A stretch of DNA of 64,000 bases, from the NCBI GenBank assembly GCA_947446975.1, contig CANFHM010000002.1, positions 40,428 to 104,427 of the forward strand, written 5' to 3'. The stretch's first letter is position 1. Every line of letters begins with the position of its first letter. Shown here piece by piece: positions 27,676 to 37,187 of the stretch. The position numbers were made by a program, and so were the translations under genes. Below the pieces are notes generated by a model. The model was not told the DNA's origin. It worked only from the letters and a program-made list of their open reading frames with translations, and searched no databases. The DNA comes from Microthrixaceae bacterium. Its GTDB lineage: Bacteria > Actinomycetota > Acidimicrobiia > Acidimicrobiales > Acidimicrobilacustridaceae.

Positions 27676-29421
27676 ATGTTCGATCTCATCATCCGCAACG
27701 GCACCATCGTCGACGGCACCGGTCGTGCCCGCTTCGTCGGCGACATCGCCATCAGCGACGGGATCCTCGCCCAGGTCGGCGGCACCGTCACCGCCGACGC
27801 CCACCGCGAGATCGACGCCACCGGCATGATCGTCACCCCGGGTTTCGTCGACACGCACACACACTTCGATGGTCAGGTCACGTGGGACGACGTGCTCGAG
27901 CCCTCGGCATCGCATGGAGTGACCACGATCGTCGCTGGGAACTGCGGCGTCGGATTCGCTCCCGTCCTGCCGGAGCGCCGCGAGCAGCTCGTCTCACTCA
28001 TGGAGGGTGTCGAGGACATCCCCGGTGTGGCCATGACCGAGGGGATGACCTGGGACTGGGTCACGTTCCCGGAGTACCTCGACGCGCTCGCCACCCGGCA
28101 GTGGTCGATGGATGTCGGCACCCAGATCACCCACGGCGCCCTGCGGGTCTGGGTCATGGGCGATCGGGCGATCGGCGACACCACACCGTCGCAGGCCGAG
28201 GTCGATCAGATGGCTGCGCTCGTCGCAGAGGCGGTCACCGCCGGCGCCCTCGGTTTCTCGACCTCCCGCACCTTCAGCCACAAGGCTCCGGACGGAAACT
28301 ACGTGCCCGGCACGTTCGCCGGACCCGAGGAGCTGTGGCCGATCGCAGCAGCTGCGGCCGGTGCCGGACGGGTGGTGTTCCAGCTCGCACCGCTCGGCAC
28401 CACGAGCCAGGACCCGGAGGAGGTGCTGAAGGAACTCGACTGGATGCGCCGACTCTCGCTGGACCACGGCATCACCGTCTCGCCGGTGCTGGCCCAGATC
28501 CCCACCAACCCCGGTCTCGCCCGTGAGGTGCTCGACGCCGCGCTCGCCGCCCGGGCCGATGGCGCGATGGTCATCCCGCAGGTCTCGGCGAAGTCGCAGG
28601 GGCTGCTCCTCGGGCTGCAGACCTCCCACGCCTTCATGCGCCGACCCAGTTTCGTGGAACTCGCCGAACAGTTCTCCGATGATCTCCCCGGGCTCGTCGC
28701 CCGACTGCGAGATCCCGACGTCCGTCGGACCATCCTCGACGAAGCGGATCTGCCGCCCTCGGGAGCGTTGTTCGAGGGCATCGCCGTCTTCGCCCAGCAC
28801 GCTGCAGCGATCATCTTCCCGATCGACGCTGCAGTCGATCAGGAGCCCACCGCCGATCGCAGTGTGGCGGGGTTGGCCGTCGCGCAGGGTGTCGATCCCC
28901 TCGAGGTCATGTACGACCTGATGCTGACCGACGATGGGCGCGCGCTGCTCATGGCGGCCATCAACAACTACGACGGCGGCTCGCTCGACCGGGTGCACGA
29001 CATGCTCACCCATCCGGCTTCAGTGATCGGCCTGTCCGACGCCGGGGCGCACTGCGGCCTCCTCGTCGATGCATCCATGCCCACGATGCTGCTCACCCAC
29101 TGGGTGCGCGACCGCACCCGTGGTCCGCGCATCGCTCTGGAGTCGGCGGTCCGGATGCAGACCGCCGACACCGCCGATCTCTACGGTCTCGGCGATCGCG
29201 GTCGACTCATCGCCGGGCTGCGGGCCGATCTCAACATCATCGATCTCGAGAACCTCCGCCTGCTTCCGCCCGAGGTGCTCCATGATCTCCCGGCCGGCTC
29301 GCGCCGTCTCGTGCAGCGGGCGGTCGGGTACCGCGCCACCATCGTCGCCGGAACAGTCACGAGGGAGCATGACGCCGACACCGGCGCACGCCCCGGACGA
29401 CTCATCCGCGGCGCCCGCTGA
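27676..29421 (+). CDS. N-acyl-D-amino-acid deacylase family amidohydrolase
   Basis: MFDLIIRNGTIVDGTGRARFVGDIAISDG...VTPGFVDTHTHFDGQVTWD...VIGLSDAGAHC. Confidence 0.88.
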   Translation: MFDLIIRNGTIVDGTGRARFVGDIAISDGILAQVGGTVTADAHREIDATGMIVTPGFVDTHTHFDGQVTWDDVLEPSASHGVTTIVAGNCGVGFAPVLPERREQLVSLMEGVEDIPGVAMTEGMTWDWVTFPEYLDALATRQWSMDVGTQITHGALRVWVMGDRAIGDTTPSQAEVDQMAALVAEAVTAGALGFSTSRTFSHKAPDGNYVPGTFAGPEELWPIAAAAAGAGRVVFQLAPLGTTSQDPEEVLKELDWMRRLSLDHGITVSPVLAQIPTNPGLAREVLDAALAARADGAMVIPQVSAKSQGLLLGLQTSHAFMRRPSFVELAEQFSDDLPGLVARLRDPDVRRTILDEADLPPSGALFEGIAVFAQHAAAIIFPIDAAVDQEPTADRSVAGLAVAQGVDPLEVMYDLMLTDDGRALLMAAINNYDGGSLDRVHDMLTHPASVIGLSDAGAHCGLLVDASMPTMLLTHWVRDRTRGPRIALESAVRMQTADTADLYGLGDRGRLIAGLRADLNIIDLENLRLLPPEVLHDLPAGSRRLVQRAVGYRATIVAGTVTREHDADTGARPGRLIRGAR

Positions 29422-29440
29422 CCCCGGAACCTCCGGGCCC

Positions 29441-29470
29441 ATCCGAACCGACAGCATCCGAACCGACAGC
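29441..29470. repeat. 15-bp perfect tandem repeat x2 plus degenerate partial third copy
   Basis: ATCCGAACCGACAGC ATCCGAACCGACAGC then ATCTGAATCG. Confidence 0.9.
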
Positions 29471-29505
29471 ATCTGAATCGCATCCATCATCACCTGAGGA
29501 GAATC

Positions 29506-29967
29506 ATGGCCATCACCGAGTCGAACATGCAGGAAGCCACCCACCTCTCGACCGAGCAGATCCCCTTCGTGGAACTCGGAGGCGGCAACAAGCTGCGGGT
29601 GCTGCAGGTGAAGGAGCAGGAGGGGCTCTGGATCATCGAGAACATCTTCCAGGCCGGCTTCGAGGTGCAGGCCCATCGCCACACCGGACCGGTGTGGGGC
29701 TACACGACGAGCGGTGCGTGGAAGTACAAGGAGTACGACTACGTGAACCGTGCCGGATCGTTCCTGTACGAACCGGCCGGTTCGGTACACACGCTGCAGT
29801 GTGTGGAGGACGACACCCGGGTGTGGTTCCACATGACCGGCTGCAACCTCAACCTCGACGCCGACGGCAACGTGGAGTCCGTCACCGACGGCGCGCTCAC
29901 GCTCATGGGCTATCTCGCCATGGCCGAGGCCCAGGGTCTCGGCCGTCCTCCGGTGCTCATCGGCTGA
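29506..29967 (+). CDS. cupin domain protein (2,4'-dihydroxyacetophenone dioxygenase-like)
   Basis: FQAGFEVQAHRHTGPVWGYTTSGAWKYKEYDYVNRAGSFLYEPAGSVHTL; GAGGAG SD. Confidence 0.82.
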   Translation: MAITESNMQEATHLSTEQIPFVELGGGNKLRVLQVKEQEGLWIIENIFQAGFEVQAHRHTGPVWGYTTSGAWKYKEYDYVNRAGSFLYEPAGSVHTLQCVEDDTRVWFHMTGCNLNLDADGNVESVTDGALTLMGYLAMAEAQGLGRPPVLIG

Positions 29968-29969
29968 TC

Positions 29970-29990
29970 ACCGGCCACCGGCCACCGGCC
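29970..29990. repeat. 7-bp perfect tandem repeat x3 (ACCGGCC)
   Basis: read directly; flanked by GCTGATC (29963) and GATCAGC (30000) inverted arms. Confidence 0.9.
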
Positions 29991-30001
29991 ACGATCACCG
30001 A

Positions 30002-30904
30002 TCAGCGGAGATGTTCCCCGAGGAAGTCGATCATCAGGCTGATGGAGTGGTCGCGGACGTCTCCGTCGTAGTCGCTGAAATGGTGGCCCTCGAACACCGA
30101 GAGTCGTTTCGGCTCGCGCGCCCGCTCGAAGGCGGCGAGCGCGGTCGCGGTGGGGGCGACCCGGTCCTCGGCGGCGACGTTCATCATCAGCGCCCGTGGG
30201 GAGATGCGGGCAGCGCACACCATCGGATCGAAGCTCGGATCCCCGGTGAACGAGGCGGTGAAGAGGTTCTCCCAACCGGTGCCGGGACCCTCGCGCAGGA
30301 ACCACTCGGAGGACTCCGGCTGATCGAGGAACGCCGGTTCCTCGTCGCCGGGTTCGCGCACCACCGGCATGGGGCCGATCACGATCCGCTCCGGGATCGG
30401 CGACTCTCCCCGGATGATCGCGGCGATGCGTTCGAACGCCACCTCGTCCGCAGCGGGGTCGAGAGGTGATTCCGTGCCGGCGAACGGTGCATTGGCGATC
30501 ACTGCCCGCACCCGGTGATCAACTGCGCCGAGAACGATGGATTCACCGCCGCTGAAGCTCGAACCCCACAGGGCGAGACGATCGGGATCGATCCCGGGCT
30601 GCTGCTCGAGCCAGTCGAGGACACGACGCATGTCCATGGTCTGGAGCCACGGATCGATCGCCAGTCGTGGTGTTCCCCCGGACGCTCCGAGGCAGCGATG
30701 GTCGTAGAGCGCAACAGCGAATCCGGCGTCGGCGAACGCCTCGGCGAACGCCGGGAGCCCCATCCGACGCGTGGCGGAGAACCCATGGCTCATCACGACC
30801 CCGGGGACGGGTCCCGGGTGCAGCGCCGGATCAGGGAGGTGGAGATCACCCTCGAGGGTGAATCCATCGACGGAGACGGAGAAGGAGGTGACGGTGGAGG
30901 ACAT
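30002..30904 (-). CDS. alpha/beta hydrolase
   Basis: GVVMSHGFSATRRMGLPAFAEAFADAGFAVALYDHRCLGASGG...LALWGSSFSGGESIV. Confidence 0.88.
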   Translation of the reverse strand: MSSTVTSFSVSVDGFTLEGDLHLPDPALHPGPVPGVVMSHGFSATRRMGLPAFAEAFADAGFAVALYDHRCLGASGGTPRLAIDPWLQTMDMRRVLDWLEQQPGIDPDRLALWGSSFSGGESIVLGAVDHRVRAVIANAPFAGTESPLDPAADEVAFERIAAIIRGESPIPERIVIGPMPVVREPGDEEPAFLDQPESSEWFLREGPGTGWENLFTASFTGDPSFDPMVCAARISPRALMMNVAAEDRVAPTATALAAFERAREPKRLSVFEGHHFSDYDGDVRDHSISLMIDFLGEHLR

Positions 30905-30910
30905 CGTCAG

Positions 30911-30916
30911 ATGCTA
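30911..30916 (-). promoter_or_regulatory. -10-like hexamer TAGCAT, 6 nt before ATG 30904
   Basis: position consistent with leaderless start. Confidence 0.5.
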
Positions 30917-30959
30917 GGAACATCGGCGTGAAGGTGTCGCCATACGGGGGGAGCAGGTC

Positions 30960-32126
30960 ATGACACAGCGCTCGCTCCACGATGTCGTGATCGTCGGCGT
31001 CAACAACACGCCCCAGGCCAAGCTGCTCGAGGGGCATGATTCCCGGAGCGTCTCGCTCGCCGCCGCACTCGGTGCCGTCGCCGATGCCGGGCTCTCTCCG
31101 CTCGACATCGACGGTGTCGTCGGGCCGTTCGGCAACGACTTCATCCATCAGCACCGCATCGGCCCGGTCTGGCGGTCGCTCTCACCGCTCGGCATCCCCG
31201 CGGTCCTCGAGGCGGCGATGGCCATCGCCTGTGGTCTGGCCACCACCGTGCTGATCACCACCGGTGAGGCCGGTTCGCATCGCCACCGCACATCGACCGC
31301 ACCCTGGACCCGTCCGACCAACGAGTTCGTGGCCCCCTACGGGATGTTCACCGCCGCGGAGTTCGCGCTCATGGCTCGACGTCATATGCATCTGTACGGC
31401 ACGACGCAGGAGTCTCTCGCCCATGTCGCCGCCGTCATCAGGAACAACGGGCACGTCCACCCGGAGGCGGTCTTCCACGGTCGTGGCCCGTTCACCGCTT
31501 CCGATGTGCTCGCCAGTCGCATGGTGGCCGATCCGTTCCATCTCCTCGACTGCGCCATGACCTCCGAGGGTGGCGCGGCGCTGGTGCTCACCTCGGCCGA
31601 TCGCGCCGCCGGTCGCGTGCATCCCGTGCACATCCTCGGTGGTGGGATCGACCATTTCGGTCCGGCGTATCAGAACCCGCCGGTCTGGGAGTCCGGAGGT
31701 CGACGCCGACCGGATCTCATCGTCGGCACAGTCGGCCGCCGGGCGTCAGAGCTGGCCTTCGCGGCGGCCGGTCTGGGACCCCAGGACGTCGATGTGTGCG
31801 AGTTCTACGACCCGTTCTCCTTCGAGATCATCCGGCAGTTCGAGGCCTACGGGTTCTGCGGTGTGGGGGAGGGGGGTGACTTCGTGCTCTCCGGGGTCAT
31901 CGAGCCGGGGGGTCGGTTCCCGATCACCACCGATGGGGGCACCATGTCGTTCAGTCACGGGGGCGCCGCCGTGCAGCTCCTGCAGCGCGTCATCAGGGGG
32001 GTGCAGCAGCTGCGTGGAACCTGTTCGACGATGCAGGTCGCCGGCGCGGAGGTCGCCATGTGCACCGGCGGCGGCTCGGGGGCCATGTTCACCGATGTGC
32101 TCCTGCTCGGGACCTCGAAGCCATGA
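30960..32126 (+). CDS. thiolase-like/lipid-transfer protein
   Basis: DVVIVGVNNTPQAKLLEGHDSRSVSLAAALGAVADAGLSPLDIDGVVG...DVDVCEFYDPFSFEIIRQFEAYGFC; followed by DUF35 gene. Confidence 0.85.
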   Translation: MTQRSLHDVVIVGVNNTPQAKLLEGHDSRSVSLAAALGAVADAGLSPLDIDGVVGPFGNDFIHQHRIGPVWRSLSPLGIPAVLEAAMAIACGLATTVLITTGEAGSHRHRTSTAPWTRPTNEFVAPYGMFTAAEFALMARRHMHLYGTTQESLAHVAAVIRNNGHVHPEAVFHGRGPFTASDVLASRMVADPFHLLDCAMTSEGGAALVLTSADRAAGRVHPVHILGGGIDHFGPAYQNPPVWESGGRRRPDLIVGTVGRRASELAFAAAGLGPQDVDVCEFYDPFSFEIIRQFEAYGFCGVGEGGDFVLSGVIEPGGRFPITTDGGTMSFSHGGAAVQLLQRVIRGVQQLRGTCSTMQVAGAEVAMCTGGGSGAMFTDVLLLGTSKP

Positions 32127-32545
32127 CCCTGCTGCGACCCCAAGTCGGACCGATCACCGGCCCTGATCCCTCGGTGTTCTCGCAGCACTACTGGGACGGC
32201 TGTGCCGCCGGTGAGCTGCGCTTCCAGCGTTGTGCGGTCTGCGACACCGCGGTGCACACACCTGCCGCCGTGTGTCCCTCATGCGGATCGGAGGAGCTGC
32301 GATGGGAGTCCAGCAGCGGCCGGGGGGTGATCCACAGCGTCACGATCGTATGGCGACCGGTGACACCTGCGTTCGAGGCGCCGTACGCCCCGGCGATCAT
32401 CGAGCTCGAGGAGGGCTGGTTCCTGCTGACCTCGGTCATCGACTGCGACACCGACGGCGAGGAACTCGCCATCGGGGCTCCTGTCGAGATCGTGTTCCAT
32501 CCGCTCGCCGACGGCTTCGTGATCCCCTACGCCCGTCCGCGTTGA
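32123..32545 (+). CDS. Zn-ribbon domain-containing OB-fold (DUF35) protein
   Basis: ATGA overlap with thiolase-like gene; LRFQRCAVCDTAVHTPAAVCPSCGSEELRW rubredoxin-like Cys4. Confidence 0.9.
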   Translation: MTLLRPQVGPITGPDPSVFSQHYWDGCAAGELRFQRCAVCDTAVHTPAAVCPSCGSEELRWESSSGRGVIHSVTIVWRPVTPAFEAPYAPAIIELEEGWFLLTSVIDCDTDGEELAIGAPVEIVFHPLADGFVIPYARPR

Positions 32546-32712
32546 GCTCCGCTCGGCCGCATCACCGCCATGGCGCCGGCCGGTTCCGAGTGCCCTCGTC
32601 GCGACCGGAGACCGATGTCACAGCGCAGAGTTGATCGAGTCAAGACTGAGCGGTGTACCTTGCCGACGTGGGCCCGACCGGTGCCCGCATCGTCCATCTC
32701 CGAGGAGTCCCC

Positions 32713-33909
32713 ATGGCAGCTGACGACCGCTACACGATCATCTCCGCCGACGGCCATGCCGGCGGCAGTCATGCGCAGTACCGCGAGTACCTCACCGCCG
32801 AGATGCAGGTGGAGTTCGACAACTGGCGCGGTGGGTACAAGAACCCGTTCCGCGATCTCCAGGACGACGGACGCACCCGCAACTGGGACACCGAGCGTCG
32901 CAACGGCGATCTCGATGCCGAGGGCGTCGCCGCCGAGGTGCTGTTCCCCAACACCGTCCCGCCGTTCTTCCCGACCGGTGTGGTCATCGCACCGGCACCC
33001 TCGCCGGAGGATTTCCCCCGTCGTCTCGCCGGTCTGCGTGCCCACAACCGCTGGCTGGTGGATTTCGTCGCCGAGTCGCCCGAGCGTCGGGCCGGTCTCG
33101 CCCAGATCGCGCTGAACGATGTCGACGAGGCGATCGCCGATGTGAAGTGGGCCCGTGAGCAGGGTCTGCGCGGCATCCTCCTCCCCGGTGTCTCACCCGA
33201 CACCCCCTGGATCGACCCCCTGTTCTCGGCCATCTACGACCCGCTGTGGGCGGTCTGCCAGGACCTCGACATGTCGATCACGCATCACGCCGGCGGCAGC
33301 GGCATCCCCAACTACGGCAAGCACGACTCCGCCATCACGATGTTCGTGCTGGAGTCCGGCTTCTTCGCCAACCGGGCACTGTGGCACCTCATCATGTCCG
33401 GTGTGTTCGAACGCTTCCCGGGTCTGAAGTTCGTCATGACCGAGCAGGGCACCTCATGGCTCCCGCCGGCGCTCACCCGCATGGACGACATCCACAACTC
33501 CATGGTCAACGGTCGTATCGGTGAGATCGGCATGCCCAAGTCCGGTGCGCTGCCGCATCGTCCGAGCGACTACTTCCGTCGCAACTGCTTCCTCGGAGCG
33601 AGCTTCCCCTCCCCGGGCGAGGCGGCGACCTTCCACGACATCGGCATCGACAAGATCATGTGGGGCAGTGATTACCCCCACAACGAAGCCTGCTCGCCGC
33701 TGTCACGTGAGTCGCTGCGTCACAGCTTCAAGGGCTGGAGCGAGGCCGACATGCGCAAGATCCTCTCCGAGAACGCTGCGGCGGTCTACGGCTTCGATCT
33801 CGACGCCCTGGCCCCGATCGCCGCGAAGATCGGACCCACGGTCGCCGAACTGGCCGAGCCCCTCACCGAGGTCCCGGACCACCAGAGTCCGGCCTTCCAG
33901 CGGGCCTGA
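32713..33909 (+). CDS. amidohydrolase family protein (PF04909-type)
   Basis: MAADDRYTIISADGHAGGSHAQYREYL...GSDYPHNEACSPLSRESL; GAGGAG SD upstream of ATG 32713. Confidence 0.88.
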   Translation: MAADDRYTIISADGHAGGSHAQYREYLTAEMQVEFDNWRGGYKNPFRDLQDDGRTRNWDTERRNGDLDAEGVAAEVLFPNTVPPFFPTGVVIAPAPSPEDFPRRLAGLRAHNRWLVDFVAESPERRAGLAQIALNDVDEAIADVKWAREQGLRGILLPGVSPDTPWIDPLFSAIYDPLWAVCQDLDMSITHHAGGSGIPNYGKHDSAITMFVLESGFFANRALWHLIMSGVFERFPGLKFVMTEQGTSWLPPALTRMDDIHNSMVNGRIGEIGMPKSGALPHRPSDYFRRNCFLGASFPSPGEAATFHDIGIDKIMWGSDYPHNEACSPLSRESLRHSFKGWSEADMRKILSENAAAVYGFDLDALAPIAAKIGPTVAELAEPLTEVPDHQSPAFQRA

Positions 33910-33938
33910 GCCCGAACGCCGCGAGCTGATCCCCGAAT

Positions 33939-34424
33939 ATGGCCGGGACATCGAAGATCGAGGATCAGCTCGTGGCTGTGCGGCTCGGCATCACCCGACT
34001 CGGTCGGCTGCTGTCGAGCCGCCGGGTGCATGTCGGCATGGCGGGAGCGGCGGGGGTCGAGCTCTCCGAGCAGGCGATGAACGTCCTGCGGGCGCTCGGC
34101 GATCGCGAACCGCTGCCGGTCGGCGATCTGGCGAGGGCGGCTCGTATGGACACCGGTGCGGTGAGCCGACAGATCAAGGCGCTCGAGGCCGAGGGTCTCG
34201 TCGTGCGCGAGACCAGTCCGCAGCACCGAAGCATCGTGCTGGTCGAGGCCACCGAGCGGGGCCGGGATGTCGCCCGGCGGTTCGAACGGGTGCGTCACGC
34301 GCAGCTCAGCAGGGCATTGGCCTCCTGGACCGATGAGGAGCGCGAGCAGCTCGGTGTGCTGCTGGTGCGTCTCGTCGACGACCTGCAGGCGACCCCGTAT
34401 CTCCGATCGGATCGGGAGGGCTGA
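33939..34424 (+). CDS. MarR family transcriptional regulator
   Basis: LSEQAMNVLRALGDREPLPVGDLARAARMDTGAVSRQIKALEAEGLVVRETSPQHRSIVLVEATERG. Confidence 0.93.
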   Translation: MAGTSKIEDQLVAVRLGITRLGRLLSSRRVHVGMAGAAGVELSEQAMNVLRALGDREPLPVGDLARAARMDTGAVSRQIKALEAEGLVVRETSPQHRSIVLVEATERGRDVARRFERVRHAQLSRALASWTDEEREQLGVLLVRLVDDLQATPYLRSDREG

Positions 34425-34427
34425 GAG

Positions 34428-35480
34428 TCAGTCGGGGACGACCACGGCGCGTCCGCGGAGTTCCCCGGCCTCCATCAGTTCATAGGCCTCGGCCACCCGG
34501 TCGAGGGGGAACACATCGATGTCGATCTGGAGCCGCCCGGCGTTGGCGAGCGCGAACACATCGAGAGCATCGGCGATGTTCGACGCCTGGAACGAGAACA
34601 CCTCGCCATCCTTGGGCAGCGAACTGAACCAGTCGGCGCCCCGCAGGGTGCCGTTCGCCGCGCCGATGAGCGCATAGGCGCCGCCGCGTCCGGTGCTGCG
34701 CAGACCCTGGGCGATGGTCTCGTCGATCCCGACGAAGTCGAACACCGCGTCGGCACCGCCACCGGTGAGTCGCAGGATGTCGCCGGCGGTGTCGCCGTTG
34801 ACCCCCTCCATCGTGGTGGAGGCTCCGAGTTCGGCGGCATAGGCCAGACGCTTGGGTGACATGTCGACGGCGATGATGTTCGCACTGGTGAGTTCCCGCA
34901 GGAACTGGATGGCGAACGCACCGAGGCCACCGGCACCGATGACGACGACATCGCCACCGGGACTGATGCGCGGGAGCGCCCGCTTCACGGCGTGCATCGA
35001 GGTGGAACCGGCGTCGGTGAGCGGTCCGGCGTGCAGCGGATCGAGGCCGTCGAGGGCGATGAGTTCACGGGTGGAGGAGACCAGGACGTAACGGGCGAGA
35101 CCGCCGTCGATGCCGTAGCCCCGCCCCACGATGGAGTCGTCGCAGAGGCAGTCACGACCGCTCACGCACCATCGGCAGGTGCCGCAGGAGTGGGGGGAGA
35201 TGACCGCCACGGCATCGCCCTCGGCGAAGGAGGTGACTCCTGCGCCGACCATGGCCACATGACCGCCCACCTCATGACCGAGCGTGAACGGGACCTTCCA
35301 CCCGATCAGGTCGGCGATGGCGCCGGGCATCTGGGCCATGCCCACGTCGGAATGGCACAGTCCGTTGCCCGCCACGCGCACCACGACCTGGCCCGGACCG
35401 GGCTCGGGGATCGGTGCTTCGGTGAGCTCCGGAGCGTGCTCCCACTCGACGATCCGATAGGCCTTCATCATCTCGGTCAT
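34428..35480 (-). CDS. zinc-dependent alcohol dehydrogenase family protein
   Basis: MKAYRIVEWEHAPELTEAPIPEPGPGQVVVRVAGNGLCHSDVGM...LGHEVGGHVAMVGAGV...GTCRWCVSGRDCLC. Confidence 0.93.
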   Translation of the reverse strand: MTEMMKAYRIVEWEHAPELTEAPIPEPGPGQVVVRVAGNGLCHSDVGMAQMPGAIADLIGWKVPFTLGHEVGGHVAMVGAGVTSFAEGDAVAVISPHSCGTCRWCVSGRDCLCDDSIVGRGYGIDGGLARYVLVSSTRELIALDGLDPLHAGPLTDAGSTSMHAVKRALPRISPGGDVVVIGAGGLGAFAIQFLRELTSANIIAVDMSPKRLAYAAELGASTTMEGVNGDTAGDILRLTGGGADAVFDFVGIDETIAQGLRSTGRGGAYALIGAANGTLRGADWFSSLPKDGEVFSFQASNIADALDVFALANAGRLQIDIDVFPLDRVAEAYELMEAGELRGRAVVVPD

Positions 35481-35563
35481 CGGGCAATCCTGACACGACC
35501 GCCGGAGTGCGCCGAGCCAGTGGCGACGCGCCATGATGTACGAGTTCGATCACAGGAGGAATC

Positions 35564-37141
35564 GTGGGTACACAGGAAACGATGCTGCAGGCCACCACCA
35601 TGTGGGAACTTCTGGAGGCCCGTGCGGCAGCTTCGCCCGATGTGGTCGTCCTCATCGATCAGGACGATCGCGAGATCACCTTCGGCGCCCTGCGCGATCT
35701 CGCCGAGCGCACCGCCGCCGGCCTCCATGATCTCGGCGTGAGCGCCGGCACCCATGTCACCTGGCAGCTCCCCACCCGCATCGAGACCGTCGCCCTCTCG
35801 CTGGCGCTGGCCCGTCTCGGCGCCGTGCAGAACCCGATCATCCCGATCTATCGGGATCGTGAGGTCGGGTTCGTGGTCGCCCAGACCGAGGCGGAGTTCC
35901 TGTGCGTCCCCGGCGACTGGAACGGCTTCGACTTCGTCGCCATGGCTGAGCGCATCGCCTCCGAGCATGGCGTCGCCCCCACCGTGCTGGTCACCTATGA
36001 CTCCCTGCCCAGCGGTGATCCCGCCACACTTCCCCCGGCCCCCACCGACGGCGAGGGCGTCCGCTGGATCTATTACACCTCCGGCACCACGTCTGCCCCC
36101 AAGGGTGTGAAGCACAGCGACAGCACGCTCATGGCCGGTGGTCTCGGCCTGGCCGATGCCATCGAGCTCACCACCGACGATGTCGGCTCCATCGCCTTCC
36201 CCTACGCGCATATCGCCGGTCCCGACTATCTGATGATGCTGCTGTACCGCGGCTGCGGAGCCGTGATCGTGGAGGCCTTCCAGCTCGAGGCCGCCGTGGA
36301 CCTCTTCAGCCGCAAGGGCGCCACGATGGCCGGAGGCGGCCCCGCGTTCTACCAGATGTACCTCGCCAAGCAGCGCACGCAGCCCGGGGTCCCGATCATC
36401 CCGTCGCTCCGACTGCTGTCGGGCGGTGGCGCCCCCAAGCCGCCCGAGATGTTCGTGGAGGTCCTCGAGGAGATGGGGATCCCCGTCTGTCACGGCTACG
36501 GCATGACCGAGTGTCCGATGATCGCCCAGGGCGGCCCCACCGACACCCATGAGCAGCTGATGTTCACCGATGGTGCGCCCGTCACCGGAATCAGCATCCG
36601 CATGGTCGATGCCGAGGGCCGCGAATGCGGCCCCGGCGAGGACGGTGAGGTCCGTCTCAAGGGTCCGATGGTCTTCAAGGGCTACACCGACCCGGCCCTC
36701 GACGCCGACGCATTCGACAGCGAGGGCTGGTTCCGCACCGGCGATCTCGGCCATATCGACGAGACCGGACACGTCGTGCTCACCGGGCGGCTCAAGGACG
36801 TCATCATCCGCAAGGGCGAGAACATCTCGGCGAAGGAGATCGAGGACCTCCTCTACCAGCATCCCCTCGTGAACGATGTCGCCGTCGTCGGGCTCCCGGA
36901 CCGTGAGCGGGGCGAGCGGGTGTGCGCGGTCGTCGAGCGGGTCCCAGGTGCCGAGGACCTCACGCTCGAGGAGATGGTCACGTATCTCCGCTCGGCGGAT
37001 CTCATGTTCCAGAAGGTCCCCGAGCAGCTCGAGATCCTCGACGAACTGCCCCGCAACCAGACCCTGCGCAAGGTGCTCAAGCAGGACATCCGCGAGATGT
37101 TCCGCGACAAGCCCTGGAGTCCTCCGCCCCGTCGCAGCTGA
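35564..37141 (+). CDS. acyl-CoA synthetase (AMP-dependent synthetase/ligase)
   Basis: WIYYTSGTTSAPKGVKHSD; CHGYGMTECPM; GRLKDVIIRKGENISAKEIED; AGGAGG SD before GTG. Confidence 0.93.
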   Translation: MGTQETMLQATTMWELLEARAAASPDVVVLIDQDDREITFGALRDLAERTAAGLHDLGVSAGTHVTWQLPTRIETVALSLALARLGAVQNPIIPIYRDREVGFVVAQTEAEFLCVPGDWNGFDFVAMAERIASEHGVAPTVLVTYDSLPSGDPATLPPAPTDGEGVRWIYYTSGTTSAPKGVKHSDSTLMAGGLGLADAIELTTDDVGSIAFPYAHIAGPDYLMMLLYRGCGAVIVEAFQLEAAVDLFSRKGATMAGGGPAFYQMYLAKQRTQPGVPIIPSLRLLSGGGAPKPPEMFVEVLEEMGIPVCHGYGMTECPMIAQGGPTDTHEQLMFTDGAPVTGISIRMVDAEGRECGPGEDGEVRLKGPMVFKGYTDPALDADAFDSEGWFRTGDLGHIDETGHVVLTGRLKDVIIRKGENISAKEIEDLLYQHPLVNDVAVVGLPDRERGERVCAVVERVPGAEDLTLEEMVTYLRSADLMFQKVPEQLEILDELPRNQTLRKVLKQDIREMFRDKPWSPPPRRS

Positions 37142-37150
37142 GCTTTGAGT

Positions 37151-37174
37151 CCCCAGCCTGGATCCAGGCCGGGG
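37151..37174. terminator. candidate bidirectional hairpin between convergent acyl-CoA ligase and NlpC genes
   Basis: CCCCAGCCTGG-AT-CCAGGCCGGGG, 11-bp arms with one mismatch; no U-tract. Confidence 0.4.
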
Positions 37175-37187
37175 TTCGGTTCGGCGT

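Noticed and set aside
33927-33941. Leaderless -10 for the MarR gene (33939)
   Set aside because: Bases 6-8 nt upstream (CTGATCC) lack the TA..T pattern; likely cotranscribed with the amidohydrolase
20718-35480. CAGGAT-type hexamers 6 nt before ATG 21710 and ATG 35480
   Set aside because: Spacing fits the leaderless pattern but the hexamer lacks the leading T, so not counted among the 14 supported cases
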